Below are positions 1-6,167 of a stretch of DNA of 7,279 bases, piece after piece. The DNA is taken from the NCBI GenBank assembly GCA_945835425.1, contig CAMAJC010000089.1, forward strand, positions 1 to 7,279, in the 5' to 3' direction. The DNA is from an uncultured Clostridia bacterium (GTDB lineage Bacteria > Bacillota > Clostridia > Oscillospirales > Ruminococcaceae). How positions within the stretch are numbered: position 1 is the stretch's first letter; each line of letters begins with the position of its first letter. The notes beneath the pieces are model-generated. The model had not been told where the DNA came from. It made no database searches and saw nothing but the letters and a program-made list of their open reading frames with translations. Made by a program: the position numbers and the translations under genes.

Positions 1-1322
1 ATGACGGGAAGGCGCTCTCCAAAGATGAGGCGATTCGCCGGGTGCTCCCGGAGGGTGAGATGGTTTATCCGCTTAGCCAGCATATCGGCGCACCGGCAGT
101 TCCGGTTGTAGCGCCGGGAGACCGTGTCCTAGTCGGCCAGCAGATCGCGAAGCCCGGAGGATTTGTTTCCGCGGGCATCTGCTCGTCTGTTTCCGGTACA
201 GTAAAAAAGATCGATATGCGCACGACGATCGTCGGTGAGACGAGGGAATGTATCGTCATTGAAAACGACGGCCAGTATGAGCCGGTTCCCGGGCTGGGAG
301 AGAAACGGGACTACACCCGGCTTTCTCCCGCTGAGATCCGTGATATTATCCGCGACGCAGGCATCGTCGGTATCGGCGGCGCAGGCTTCCCGACCCATGT
401 CAAGCTGACGACCAAGGACGACAGCAAGGTTGAGTACATTATCGTCAACGGCGCGGAATGTGAACCGTATCTGACCAGCGACTACCGGCTGATGCTGGAG
501 CGTCCCGATGAGCTGCTGACCGGTCTGAAGGTCATTCTGTCGCTTTTCCCGAATGCCAAAGGCGTGATCGGCATCGAGGACAATAAACCCGATGCCATCA
601 AACTGCTGCAGGAAAAGACCGCAGGCGAATCGAAAATCGAAGTCTGCCCCTTAAAGACCAAGTACCCCCAGGGCGGCGAACGGATGCTGATTCATGCGAT
701 CACCGGCCGGGATATCAACTCGACCATGCTGCCCTTTGACGCGGGCTGCATCGTCCAGAACGTCGCGACCGTCATCGCCATTTATCAGGCGGTCTGCTGC
801 TCGACTCCGCTGATCACCAAGGTCATGACCATCACCGGCGACGCCGTCAAGAGCCCCTGCAACCTCGAGGTTTCCCTCGGCTGCAGCCATCAGTCCGTAT
901 TGGACGCAGCAGGCGGTTTTGCTGAACAGCCCGAAAAGATCATCTCCGGCGGCCCGATGATGGGCACCGCCATGTTCACCCTGGACATCCCGGTACAGAA
1001 GACCTCGTCTTCGATCCTTGCCTTTGTGGAGGATGAGGTTGCCGATTATCCGGCGACCAACTGCATCCACTGCGGCCGCTGTGTCAAAGCCTGCCCGTCG
1101 AACCTGATTCCGCAGATGCTGGATGATGCGGTGAACCATGACGATTTTGCGCGGTTTGAGAAGCTGGGCGGCATGGAATGTATGGAATGCGGCGCCTGCA
1201 CCATCTCCTGCCCGGCAAGACGTCCGCTGACCCAGGGCTGCAAATACGGCAAACAGATGGTCAACCGCCAGCGCCGCGAAGCGAAAGCAAAAGCGGAAGC
1301 TGCGGCCAAGGCTTCGAAATAA
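1..1322 (+). CDS. rnfC: RnfC, electron transport complex subunit C (5' partial)
   Basis: Peripheral cytoplasmic subunit of the Rnf complex. It exchanges electrons with NAD(H) through an FMN site and passes them to or from the Fe-S subunits. The frame is open to the window edge (first whole codon at 3). The residues before the internal GTG at 42 (DGKALSKDEAIRRV) match the family's N-terminus, so that GTG is not the start; about 10-15 residues are probably missing. Seen: the PLSQHIGAPA motif near base 70, a glycine-rich GIGGAGFPTH nucleotide-binding loop at 369-398, an NGAECEPYLTSDYRLM segment after it, and two CxxCxxCxxxC [4Fe-4S] motifs at 1062-1094 and 1179-1211. The 439 residues present fit a clostridial RnfC. 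It lacks the long repetitive tail of proteobacterial RnfC and ends in a short Lys/Ala-rich stretch. The rnfD ribosome binding site overlaps its stop codon. Confidence 0.96.
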   Translation, partial: DGKALSKDEAIRRVLPEGEMVYPLSQHIGAPAVPVVAPGDRVLVGQQIAKPGGFVSAGICSSVSGTVKKIDMRTTIVGETRECIVIENDGQYEPVPGLGEKRDYTRLSPAEIRDIIRDAGIVGIGGAGFPTHVKLTTKDDSKVEYIIVNGAECEPYLTSDYRLMLERPDELLTGLKVILSLFPNAKGVIGIEDNKPDAIKLLQEKTAGESKIEVCPLKTKYPQGGERMLIHAITGRDINSTMLPFDAGCIVQNVATVIAIYQAVCCSTPLITKVMTITGDAVKSPCNLEVSLGCSHQSVLDAAGGFAEQPEKIISGGPMMGTAMFTLDIPVQKTSSSILAFVEDEVADYPATNCIHCGRCVKACPSNLIPQMLDDAVNHDDFARFEKLGGMECMECGACTISCPARRPLTQGCKYGKQMVNRQRREAKAKAEAAAKASK

Positions 1323-1328
1323 AGGAGG
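1321..1328 (+). promoter_or_regulatory. Ribosome binding site that fixes the rnfD start
   Basis: AAAGGAGG overlaps the rnfC stop codon. It lies 8 bases before the TTG at 1337, which is ideal spacing, but 17 bases before the ATG at 1346, which is too far. This supports the TTG start and rules out the long upstream extension of the frame. Confidence 0.8.
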
Positions 1329-1336
1329 TTATCGGT

Positions 1337-2296
1337 TTGAACACCATGTATAGCGTCTCGGTTTCGCCCCATCTGCGGTCGGAAACCGGTACATCATCCA
1401 TCATGCGCGACGTCGCCATCGCCCTGATGCCGGCCTGCCTGTTCGGCATCTACAACAATGGCTACCGCGCGCTGCTTGTCATTCTGATCAGTGTGGCGGC
1501 GGCTGTCCTGACGGAATTTCTTTTTGAAAAGCTGTGCAAGCGTCCCGTAACGGTAGGGGACTGGAGCGCGGTTGTCACCGGCCTGATCCTCGCGGTCAAT
1601 CTGCCCAGCACCGTTCCGCTCTGGCTTCCGGCCATGGGCAGCGTCTTTGCGATTTTAGTCGTCAAGCAGCTGTTCGGCGGCGTCGGCCAGAACTTTATGA
1701 ACCCGGCTCTGGCAGCCCGGTGCTTTTTGCTGATCTCCTTCTCCTCTCTGATGACCAACTTCCCGGCGGTCGACGGCGTCTCTGCCGCAACGCCTCTGAC
1801 GGCGCTGAAATCCGGTGGAAGTGTTGACCTTCTGCAGATGTTTCTCGGCAACTACTCCGGCTGTATAGGTGAGACCTCTGTCCTCGCGATCCTTCTGGGC
1901 GCAGGCTATATGCTCTATAAAAAGGTCATCAGCATCCGGATCCCCGGTATCTACATCCTTTCCACCATGGTCTTTATCGTGATCCTGAACCTGGCGACCG
2001 GCGCAGGTATGCCTTCCTGCACCTATCTGCTGGCCCAGCTGTTCGGCGGCGGCCTGCTGATCGGCGCCTTCTTCATGGCGACCGACTATGTCACCAGCCC
2101 GATCACCCCCATGGGCCAGGTGATTTACGCCCTGCTGCTCGGTTTCCTGACCGCACTTTTCCGCGTCGTCGGCAAGTCCGCTGAAGGCGTATCCTACGCG
2201 ATCATCATCTCCAACATGGTCGTTCCGCTGATCGAGCGGATCACCGTTCCGAAGCCCTTCGGCAGCAAAAAGCAGAAGGGAGGCGCGAAGGCATGA
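1337..2296 (+). CDS. rnfD: RnfD, membrane flavoprotein subunit D
   Basis: Integral membrane subunit of Rnf carrying covalently bound FMN; homologous to NqrB. From the TTG at 1337 it has 319 residues, a normal length, starting MNTMYSVSVSPHLRSE. The SPHLR and SSIMRDV motifs directly after this start are typical of the family N-terminus. The frame stays open upstream to 1178, but that part overlaps rnfC and reads as non-homologous sequence. Many hydrophobic segments are present (about 9-10 transmembrane helices expected). D146-G-V-S-A-A-T152 fits the flavin attachment motif DxxS(G/A)AT, so T152 is the likely FMN-threonine, modified by ApbE outside the membrane. Other family motifs are MNPALAARCF (121-130), GNYSGCIGETS (171-181) and MATDYVTSPITPMGQ (247-261). 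The tail is basic. Its stop overlaps the rnfG start (ATGA), suggesting translational coupling. Confidence 0.95.
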   Translation: MNTMYSVSVSPHLRSETGTSSIMRDVAIALMPACLFGIYNNGYRALLVILISVAAAVLTEFLFEKLCKRPVTVGDWSAVVTGLILAVNLPSTVPLWLPAMGSVFAILVVKQLFGGVGQNFMNPALAARCFLLISFSSLMTNFPAVDGVSAATPLTALKSGGSVDLLQMFLGNYSGCIGETSVLAILLGAGYMLYKKVISIRIPGIYILSTMVFIVILNLATGAGMPSCTYLLAQLFGGGLLIGAFFMATDYVTSPITPMGQVIYALLLGFLTALFRVVGKSAEGVSYAIIISNMVVPLIERITVPKPFGSKKQKGGAKA

Positions 2297-2868
2297 AAAA
2301 GGAAAACCCTGTTAAAAACGCTTTGATCCTCTGCGCGATCACCCTGGTCGCAGGCGTCTGCCTTTCCTTTGTCTATCAGCTGACTCTGACCCCGATCCAG
2401 CAGGCGCAGCTGGCTGCGAAAGCGGAAGCTTATGTCGAGGTTTATCAAAGTGCCGACTCCTTCGGCGCTGTAGACGGCTCCGACGAGCTGATCGCTTCCT
2501 CTGCCCAGAGCATCGCCGACGCAGGCTACACCGGCGCAGTCATTGACGACGTCATGACCGCCCTGGACGGCTCTGGCAACGTCATCGGCTATGTCCTCTC
2601 CGCCACTTCCAAAAACGGCTATAACGGTGAAGTAACGGTTGCAATCGGCGTCGACTTAAGCGGTGCGATCACCGGCTTCAAGCCGCTGGAACATTCCGAG
2701 ACCCCCGGCTTCGGTGCAAAATGTGAGGACGATTCCTTTAAGAGCCAGTTCCCCGGCCTCACCTCCGCCGACGAGATCGACGCCATCTCCGGCGCGACCT
2801 TCACGACCAAAGCTGTCCGTGAAGCCGTCGGCGCAGGCCTCTATTTCGTCAACAACAATCTTTTATAA
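2293..2868 (+). CDS. rnfG: RnfG, FMN-binding subunit G
   Basis: Membrane-anchored extracytoplasmic flavoprotein of Rnf; homologous to NqrC. It has 191 residues. A basic N-terminus is followed by one transmembrane anchor (about residues 8-30), then a soluble domain of the FMN_bind family (about 90-185). Key marks are GYNGEVTVAIGVDLSGAITG (109-128), HSETPGFG (134-141) and D163-A-I-S-G-A-T169. The last is a perfect DxxSGAT motif, making T169 the predicted covalent FMN site. The start is an ATG overlapping the rnfD stop, preceded by GGGAGG at 2278-2283 with 9-base spacing. It serves as an internal reference for a canonical flavinylation motif when judging the lipoprotein at 5203. Confidence 0.96.
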   Translation: MKKENPVKNALILCAITLVAGVCLSFVYQLTLTPIQQAQLAAKAEAYVEVYQSADSFGAVDGSDELIASSAQSIADAGYTGAVIDDVMTALDGSGNVIGYVLSATSKNGYNGEVTVAIGVDLSGAITGFKPLEHSETPGFGAKCEDDSFKSQFPGLTSADEIDAISGATFTTKAVREAVGAGLYFVNNNLL

Positions 2869-2886
2869 GAAAGGTAGGGTGCGCAA

Positions 2887-3687
2887 ATGAATAAACCGCT
2901 TGAACGGATTGTCAACGGTCTGGTCAAAGAAAACCCGACCTTTGTTCTGATGCTGGGCATGTGCCCGACGCTGGCCGTAACCACCAGCGCCATCAACGGC
3001 CTCGGCATGGGCATTTCGACCATGGTCGTCCTGATCATGTCCAATATGCTGATCTCCGCCCTGCGCAAGGTCATTCCGGACGGCGTCAGAATGCCCGCAT
3101 ACATTGTTATCGTCGCTTCTTTCGTCACGATCGTCGAGATGCTGATGCACGCCTATGTGACCAGCCTGTATGAGTCCCTGGGCGTATACATCCCGCTGAT
3201 CGTTGTAAACTGTATCATCCTCGGCCGCGCGGAGTCCTACGCCTCCAAAAACCCGGTCATCCCGTCGATCTTTGACGGCATCGGCATGGGCCTCGGCTTC
3301 ACCGTCGCGCTGACCATCATCGGCATGGTCCGTGAGCTGTTCGGCGCCGGCACGCTCTTTGGCTTCACCGTCATGCCTTCGATCTATACCCCCATCTCCA
3401 TCCTGGTTTTGGCTCCCGGCGCGTTCCTCGTGCTGGCGATCCTGACCGCCCTCCAGAATAAATTCAAGGCTCCTTCCGCCACCAACATCAAGGGCGACGA
3501 TATCGCCTGCGGCGGCAACTGCGCCGGCTGTACCGGCCACGCCTGCTCCGCAAACCATATGGCCATCGCGGAACAGAAGGCGAAGGAAGCCCTCGAGATG
3601 CAGGAAAAGCTGAAAGCGGAAAAGGCCGCAAAAGCCGCAGCCGCGAAGAAAGCAGCTGAAGAAAAGAAAGGCGGTGAGGTCAAATGA
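2887..3687 (+). CDS. rnfE: RnfE, membrane subunit E with Cys-rich C-terminal extension
   Basis: Integral membrane subunit of Rnf, homologous to NqrD and paralogous to RnfA. It has 266 residues, whereas the six-helix core ends near residue 193. Core marks: GMCPTLAVTTSA with C26 and VVNCIILGRAE with C109. These cysteines, with their RnfA counterparts, are known to hold an Fe-S cluster in the membrane between the two proteins. After the core come about 70 extra hydrophilic residues. They include C208-x3-C212-x2-C215-x4-C220, then a Lys/Ala/Glu-rich, probably helical or coiled-coil tail (about 225-266). By the positive-inside rule this tail should be cytoplasmic, on the side of RnfB and RnfC. The cysteine set could bind an extra metal or Fe-S centre; this is inference. 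The ribosome binding site is the weak-looking AAGGTAGGG at 2871-2879. The stop overlaps the rnfA start. Confidence 0.94.
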   Translation: MNKPLERIVNGLVKENPTFVLMLGMCPTLAVTTSAINGLGMGISTMVVLIMSNMLISALRKVIPDGVRMPAYIVIVASFVTIVEMLMHAYVTSLYESLGVYIPLIVVNCIILGRAESYASKNPVIPSIFDGIGMGLGFTVALTIIGMVRELFGAGTLFGFTVMPSIYTPISILVLAPGAFLVLAILTALQNKFKAPSATNIKGDDIACGGNCAGCTGHACSANHMAIAEQKAKEALEMQEKLKAEKAAKAAAAKKAAEEKKGGEVK

Positions 3688-4259
3688 TGAACCTGATTTT
3701 AGTCATTATCACGGCCGCACTGGTCGATAACGTTATTCTGTCGCAGTTTTACGGGCTTTGTCCCTTCCTCGGCGTCTCCAAGCAGGTCAAGACCGCTGCC
3801 GGTATGGGCGCCGCCGTCATCTTCGTCGTAACGATTGCGTCGGCGATCTGCGCGGTGCTTTATAACCTCGTCCTGGTCACCTTCGACCTGACCTACCTGA
3901 AAACCATCGTCTTTATCATCGTCATTGCCGCGCTGGTACAGCTGGTCGAGATGGTGCTGAAGAAAGTCAGCCGCAGCCTTTATGTGGCGCTGGGCGTTTA
4001 TCTGCCGCTGATCACCACCAACTGCTGCGTTCTGGGCACCGTCCTGACCAATGTCCAGAAGGAATACAATTTCATCACCAGCGTCTGCACCGGCCTCGGC
4101 GCTTCGATCGGTTTCACGCTGGCAATCGTCCTGATGGCCGGCGTCCGCGAGAAGATCGCCCACAACGATATCGTCAAATCCTTCCAGGGTATGCCGGTCG
4201 TTCTGCTGTCGGCCTGCCTGATGGCGATCGCGTTCTACGGCTTCAAAGGGCTTGTATAA
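3684..4259 (+). CDS. rnfA: RnfA, membrane subunit A
   Basis: Integral membrane subunit of Rnf, homologous to NqrE. At 191 residues it is the normal length. About six hydrophobic helices are visible. Hallmarks are LVDNVILSQFYGLCPFLGVSKQ with C26 and LPLITTNCCVLGT with C114 and C115. C26 plus one of the NCC pair are the expected ligands of the membrane Fe-S cluster shared with RnfE. GFTLAIVLMAGVREK (143-157) is another family segment. The chosen ATG at 3684 overlaps the rnfE stop (ATGA). A second ATG directly after it (3687) is equally possible and would remove one residue. The purine-rich stretch GGCGGTGAGG just upstream serves as ribosome binding site. The overlap suggests coupled, equimolar synthesis with its partner RnfE. 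Confidence 0.96.
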   Translation: MMNLILVIITAALVDNVILSQFYGLCPFLGVSKQVKTAAGMGAAVIFVVTIASAICAVLYNLVLVTFDLTYLKTIVFIIVIAALVQLVEMVLKKVSRSLYVALGVYLPLITTNCCVLGTVLTNVQKEYNFITSVCTGLGASIGFTLAIVLMAGVREKIAHNDIVKSFQGMPVVLLSACLMAIAFYGFKGLV

Positions 4260-4262
4260 GAA

Positions 4263-4269
4263 AGGGGAG
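4263..4269 (+). promoter_or_regulatory. Ribosome binding site that fixes the rnfB start
   Basis: AGGGGAG lies 8 bases before the GTG at 4278. The alternative in-frame GTG at 4269 falls inside this site and cannot use it, so the start at 4278 is preferred. Confidence 0.7.
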
Positions 4270-4277
4270 TGCAAAAC

Positions 4278-5075
4278 GTGAATATCACCGCAATTATCGT
4301 TGCGACTGTCGTCATCGCCCTGATCGGTCTGATTATCGGCCTGCTGCTGGGCGTTGCCGGGAAGTTCTTTGCCGTCCCTACCGATGAGAAGATCACTGAG
4401 GTCCGTGAATGTCTGCCGGGCAACAACTGCGGCGGCTGCGGCTATGCAGGCTGCGATGCCCTGGCGGAAGCGATCGTAAAAGGCGAGGCAAAGCCCAACA
4501 CCTGTCCGGTCGGCGGCGCGGAAGCTGCAAAGAAGATCTCTGAGGCCATGGGCCTGCCGGTCGAAGACTTTGTCCGCAAGGTCGCCTTTGTAAAATGCTC
4601 CGGTTCCTGCGACAAGACCAAGTTTATTTATAACTACCACGGCGCGACCTCCTGCTACCAGGTCTCGCTCGCTCCCGGACGCGGCGCAAAAGCCTGCGCA
4701 TACGGCTGTCTGGGTCTGGGCTCCTGCGTACAGGCCTGTCCTTTCAGCGCGATCAAGGTCGTCAACGGCCGCGCGATCGTCGACCGGGATGCCTGCCGTG
4801 CCTGCGGCAAGTGCGTGGAAACCTGCCCGCATAACCTGATTGAGCTGGTTCCGTATGACGCGTCTTATGTTGTCCGCTGCTTCTCGCAGGAAAAGGGCAA
4901 AAAGGTTCGGGATATGTGCGACGTCGGCTGTATCGGCTGCGGTATCTGCGCGAAAAACTGCCCGACCGGCGCGATCACCCTCAAAAACAACATCGCCCAT
5001 ATCGACCAGGATCTCTGCGATGCCTGCGGCAAATGCGCGGAAAAATGCCCGGCGCACATCATTATCAAGCAGTAA
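4278..5075 (+). CDS. rnfB: RnfB, multi-cluster ferredoxin-type subunit B
   Basis: Membrane-anchored Fe-S subunit and likely entry point for electrons from ferredoxin. It has 265 residues from GTG 4278 (MNITAIIVAT). An N-terminal hydrophobic anchor (about 4-28) precedes an Rnf-type Fe-S domain with C51-x2-C54-x4-C59 and C76 (LPGNNCGGCGYAGCDA). Then come four ferredoxin-like half-modules: C140-x3-C144-x5-C150-x3-C154, C173-C176-C179-C183, C218-C221-C224-C228 and C247-C250-C253-C257. That predicts at least five [4Fe-4S] clusters. Further cysteines at 107, 111, 126, 201 and 214 could support more. This is the longer clostridial form; the proteobacterial RnfB has one ferredoxin pair only. It is the last gene of the rnf block. 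No GC-rich terminator follows its stop, so some read-through into the next gene is possible. Confidence 0.95.
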   Translation: MNITAIIVATVVIALIGLIIGLLLGVAGKFFAVPTDEKITEVRECLPGNNCGGCGYAGCDALAEAIVKGEAKPNTCPVGGAEAAKKISEAMGLPVEDFVRKVAFVKCSGSCDKTKFIYNYHGATSCYQVSLAPGRGAKACAYGCLGLGSCVQACPFSAIKVVNGRAIVDRDACRACGKCVETCPHNLIELVPYDASYVVRCFSQEKGKKVRDMCDVGCIGCGICAKNCPTGAITLKNNIAHIDQDLCDACGKCAEKCPAHIIIKQ

Positions 5076-5117
5076 TTTATTTCCATTTTCATTTTAGGAA
5101 AATTTGCAAAAAAGCGC

Positions 5118-5145
5118 TTGACAATTATAGGTAATGTGCTATACT
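5118..5145 (+). promoter_or_regulatory. SigA/sigma70-type promoter for the lipoprotein gene
   Basis: A perfect -35 TTGACA (5118-5123), a 16-base spacer and -10 TATACT (5140-5145), preceded by TG at 5137-5138 as an extended -10. The expected transcript start is near 5152, giving a leader of about 50 bases. It sits in the longest gap of the window (5076-5202), which is markedly AT-rich compared with the coding DNA. This gives the lipoprotein, and perhaps apbE, expression independent of rnf. The palindrome AAGCGCTT (5112-5119) overlaps the -35 and resembles the core of LacI/CcpA-family operators, but the outer bases fit the cre consensus poorly. Confidence 0.82.
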
Positions 5146-5181
5146 GGTAAGAGTCATAGAAGATATGACTTGTGCACATTA
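5132..5181 (+). repeat. Nested inverted repeats over the promoter and leader
   Basis: Outer arms TAATGTGC (5132-5139) and GCACATTA (5174-5181) are perfect reverse complements. Between them lie AGTCATA (5152-5158) and TATGACT (5164-5170), a perfect 7-base inverted repeat with a 5-base loop, right at the predicted transcript start. TGTGCACA (5171-5178) and ACATTAAATGT (5176-5186) are further overlapping palindromes. These could be protein-binding operators or, for the inner pair, a stabilising 5' hairpin on the mRNA. Function is not shown by the sequence alone. Confidence 0.5.
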
Positions 5182-5202
5182 AATGTATGGAGGACATAAA
5201 AA

Positions 5203-6153
5203 ATGAAAAGATTTATTGCAATTGCACTGATGGCAGCAATGAGCCTGTCTATGGTCGCTTGCTCTAACAGCGGCAGCAGCAGCAAAGCTTCCGGCGACGC
5301 AAAAGTCGGCGTCAGCGTTTCCGCTTCTGTAGAAGGCGAAGCTGAAAAAGCAACCTTCGGCGCCGTTTACGCAGCTGTTATGGTTGACAGCAACGGCAAG
5401 ATCATCGCCTGCGACATCGAAGAGACCCAGATCAAACCCTCTATCGCAGACGGCACCGTCGGCGAAGTTGACCTGCGCACCAAGACCGAGAAGCAGGGCG
5501 ATTACGGCATGGCCGGCGCCAGCGGTATCGGCAAGGAATGGTACGAACAGGCTGAAGCTTTTGAAAAGTATGTAGTCGGCAAGACCGCTGCTGAGGTTCG
5601 TGCAATCCCCGTCACCGACGGCAAGACCACCGATGCTGACCTGGCTGCAGGCTGCACCATCACCGTTACCGGCTTCATCGACGCAGTTGCTTCCGCTGCT
5701 GAGTCCGCTTCCGTTACGGTCGGCGCTTCCGACAAACTGGGCCTGGCTGTTACCTCCGCAGACGCTTCCAAGGAAGATTCCGTTGCTTACAACACCGAGT
5801 TCTGCGCTGTAACCGTAGGCAGCGACGGCAAGGTTACCTCCTGCCAGATCGACGCTCTGCAGGGCAAGCTCCCGATCGTTGACGGCGCATTTGATATCGA
5901 TTCCGCCAAACACACCTCCAAGAAGCAGCTTGGCGAAGACTACGGCATGCGCGGCTCCAGCGCCATCGGCAAGGAATGGTTTGAGCAGGCTGCAGCTTTC
6001 GAGACCTACGTCACCGGCAAGACCGCTGATGAGGTTTCCAAGACTGCTGTAACCGACGGCAAAGCTTCCGACGCAGACCTGTCCGCAGGCTGCACCATCA
6101 CCGTTTCCAGCATTCTGGCTAACACCGAAAAGGCTATTGCTGCGGCTAAATAA
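5203..6153 (+). CDS. Putative lipoprotein with two tandem FMN-binding-like repeats
   Basis: No named gene is recognised. It has 316 residues. A signal peptide with a lipobox-like MVAC (C20) and a Ser/Gly-rich linker (21-34) predict a lipid-anchored protein on the outer membrane face. Two homologous domains follow (about 35-168 and 179-316). Shared elements 146 residues apart are DYGM, IGKEW(Y/F)EQA.AFE.YV, GKTA.EV, VTDGK and DADL(A/S)AGCTITV. The early strands (VDSNGKIIACDIE, VGSDGKVTSCQID) resemble the start of FMN_bind domains. D146-L-A-A-G-C-T152 and D292-L-S-A-G-C-T298 line up with DxxSGAT of RnfG but are not canonical. C70/C214 and C151/C297 recur in both repeats. Glycine codons are almost all GGC, suggesting high expression. 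The ribosome binding site is GGAGGA at 5189-5194. Position between rnfB and apbE suggests an electron-carrier or flavin role. Covalent FMN is unproven; it may bind another ligand. Confidence 0.85.
   Translation: MKRFIAIALMAAMSLSMVACSNSGSSSKASGDAKVGVSVSASVEGEAEKATFGAVYAAVMVDSNGKIIACDIEETQIKPSIADGTVGEVDLRTKTEKQGDYGMAGASGIGKEWYEQAEAFEKYVVGKTAAEVRAIPVTDGKTTDADLAAGCTITVTGFIDAVASAAESASVTVGASDKLGLAVTSADASKEDSVAYNTEFCAVTVGSDGKVTSCQIDALQGKLPIVDGAFDIDSAKHTSKKQLGEDYGMRGSSAIGKEWFEQAAAFETYVTGKTADEVSKTAVTDGKASDADLSAGCTITVSSILANTEKAIAAAK
5305..6150 (+). repeat. Two tandem domain-sized repeats within the lipoprotein gene
   Basis: Repeat 1 is about 5305-5706 and repeat 2 about 5737-6150. Over the C-terminal half of the units the period is exactly 438 bases (146 codons). 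Identity survives at the DNA level: a 21-base identical block at 5647-5667 and 6085-6105 (encoding AGCTITV) and a 15-base block at 5527-5541 and 5965-5979 (IGKEW). The first strands are offset by 144 residues, so one two-residue indel separates the copies. Confidence 0.85.
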
Positions 6154-6167
6154 TCCATTTGCGGCAG

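Noticed and set aside
42..44. GTG at 42 as the rnfC start
   Set aside because: Upstream codons in the same frame encode the conserved DGKALSKDEAIRR segment, so the true start lies before the window.
1178..1336. N-terminal extension of the rnfD frame into rnfC
   Set aside because: The extension is out of frame over the RnfC Fe-S motif, is not family-like, and the ribosome binding site at 1321-1328 points to TTG 1337.
2863..3558. Minus-strand open frame of 231 codons opposite rnfE
   Set aside because: Low-complexity D/G/A/R-rich translation with no motif, opposite a certain gene.
3699..5057. Long minus-strand open frame of 452 codons opposite rnfA and rnfB
   Set aside because: It is the mirror of two certain genes. 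Its translation is rich in D, R, A, G and Q with no recognisable domain, the usual antisense shadow of GC-rich codon use, and it spans a gene boundary.
5091..5103. ATTTT-AGG-AAAAT hairpin after rnfB as a terminator
   Set aside because: Only five A-T pairs, no GC core and no following T run, so it would not terminate efficiently.
5107..5124. CcpA cre site over the -35
   Set aside because: Only the AAGCGCTT core fits; the outer TG and CA bases are not in the required positions. Kept only as a generic palindrome.
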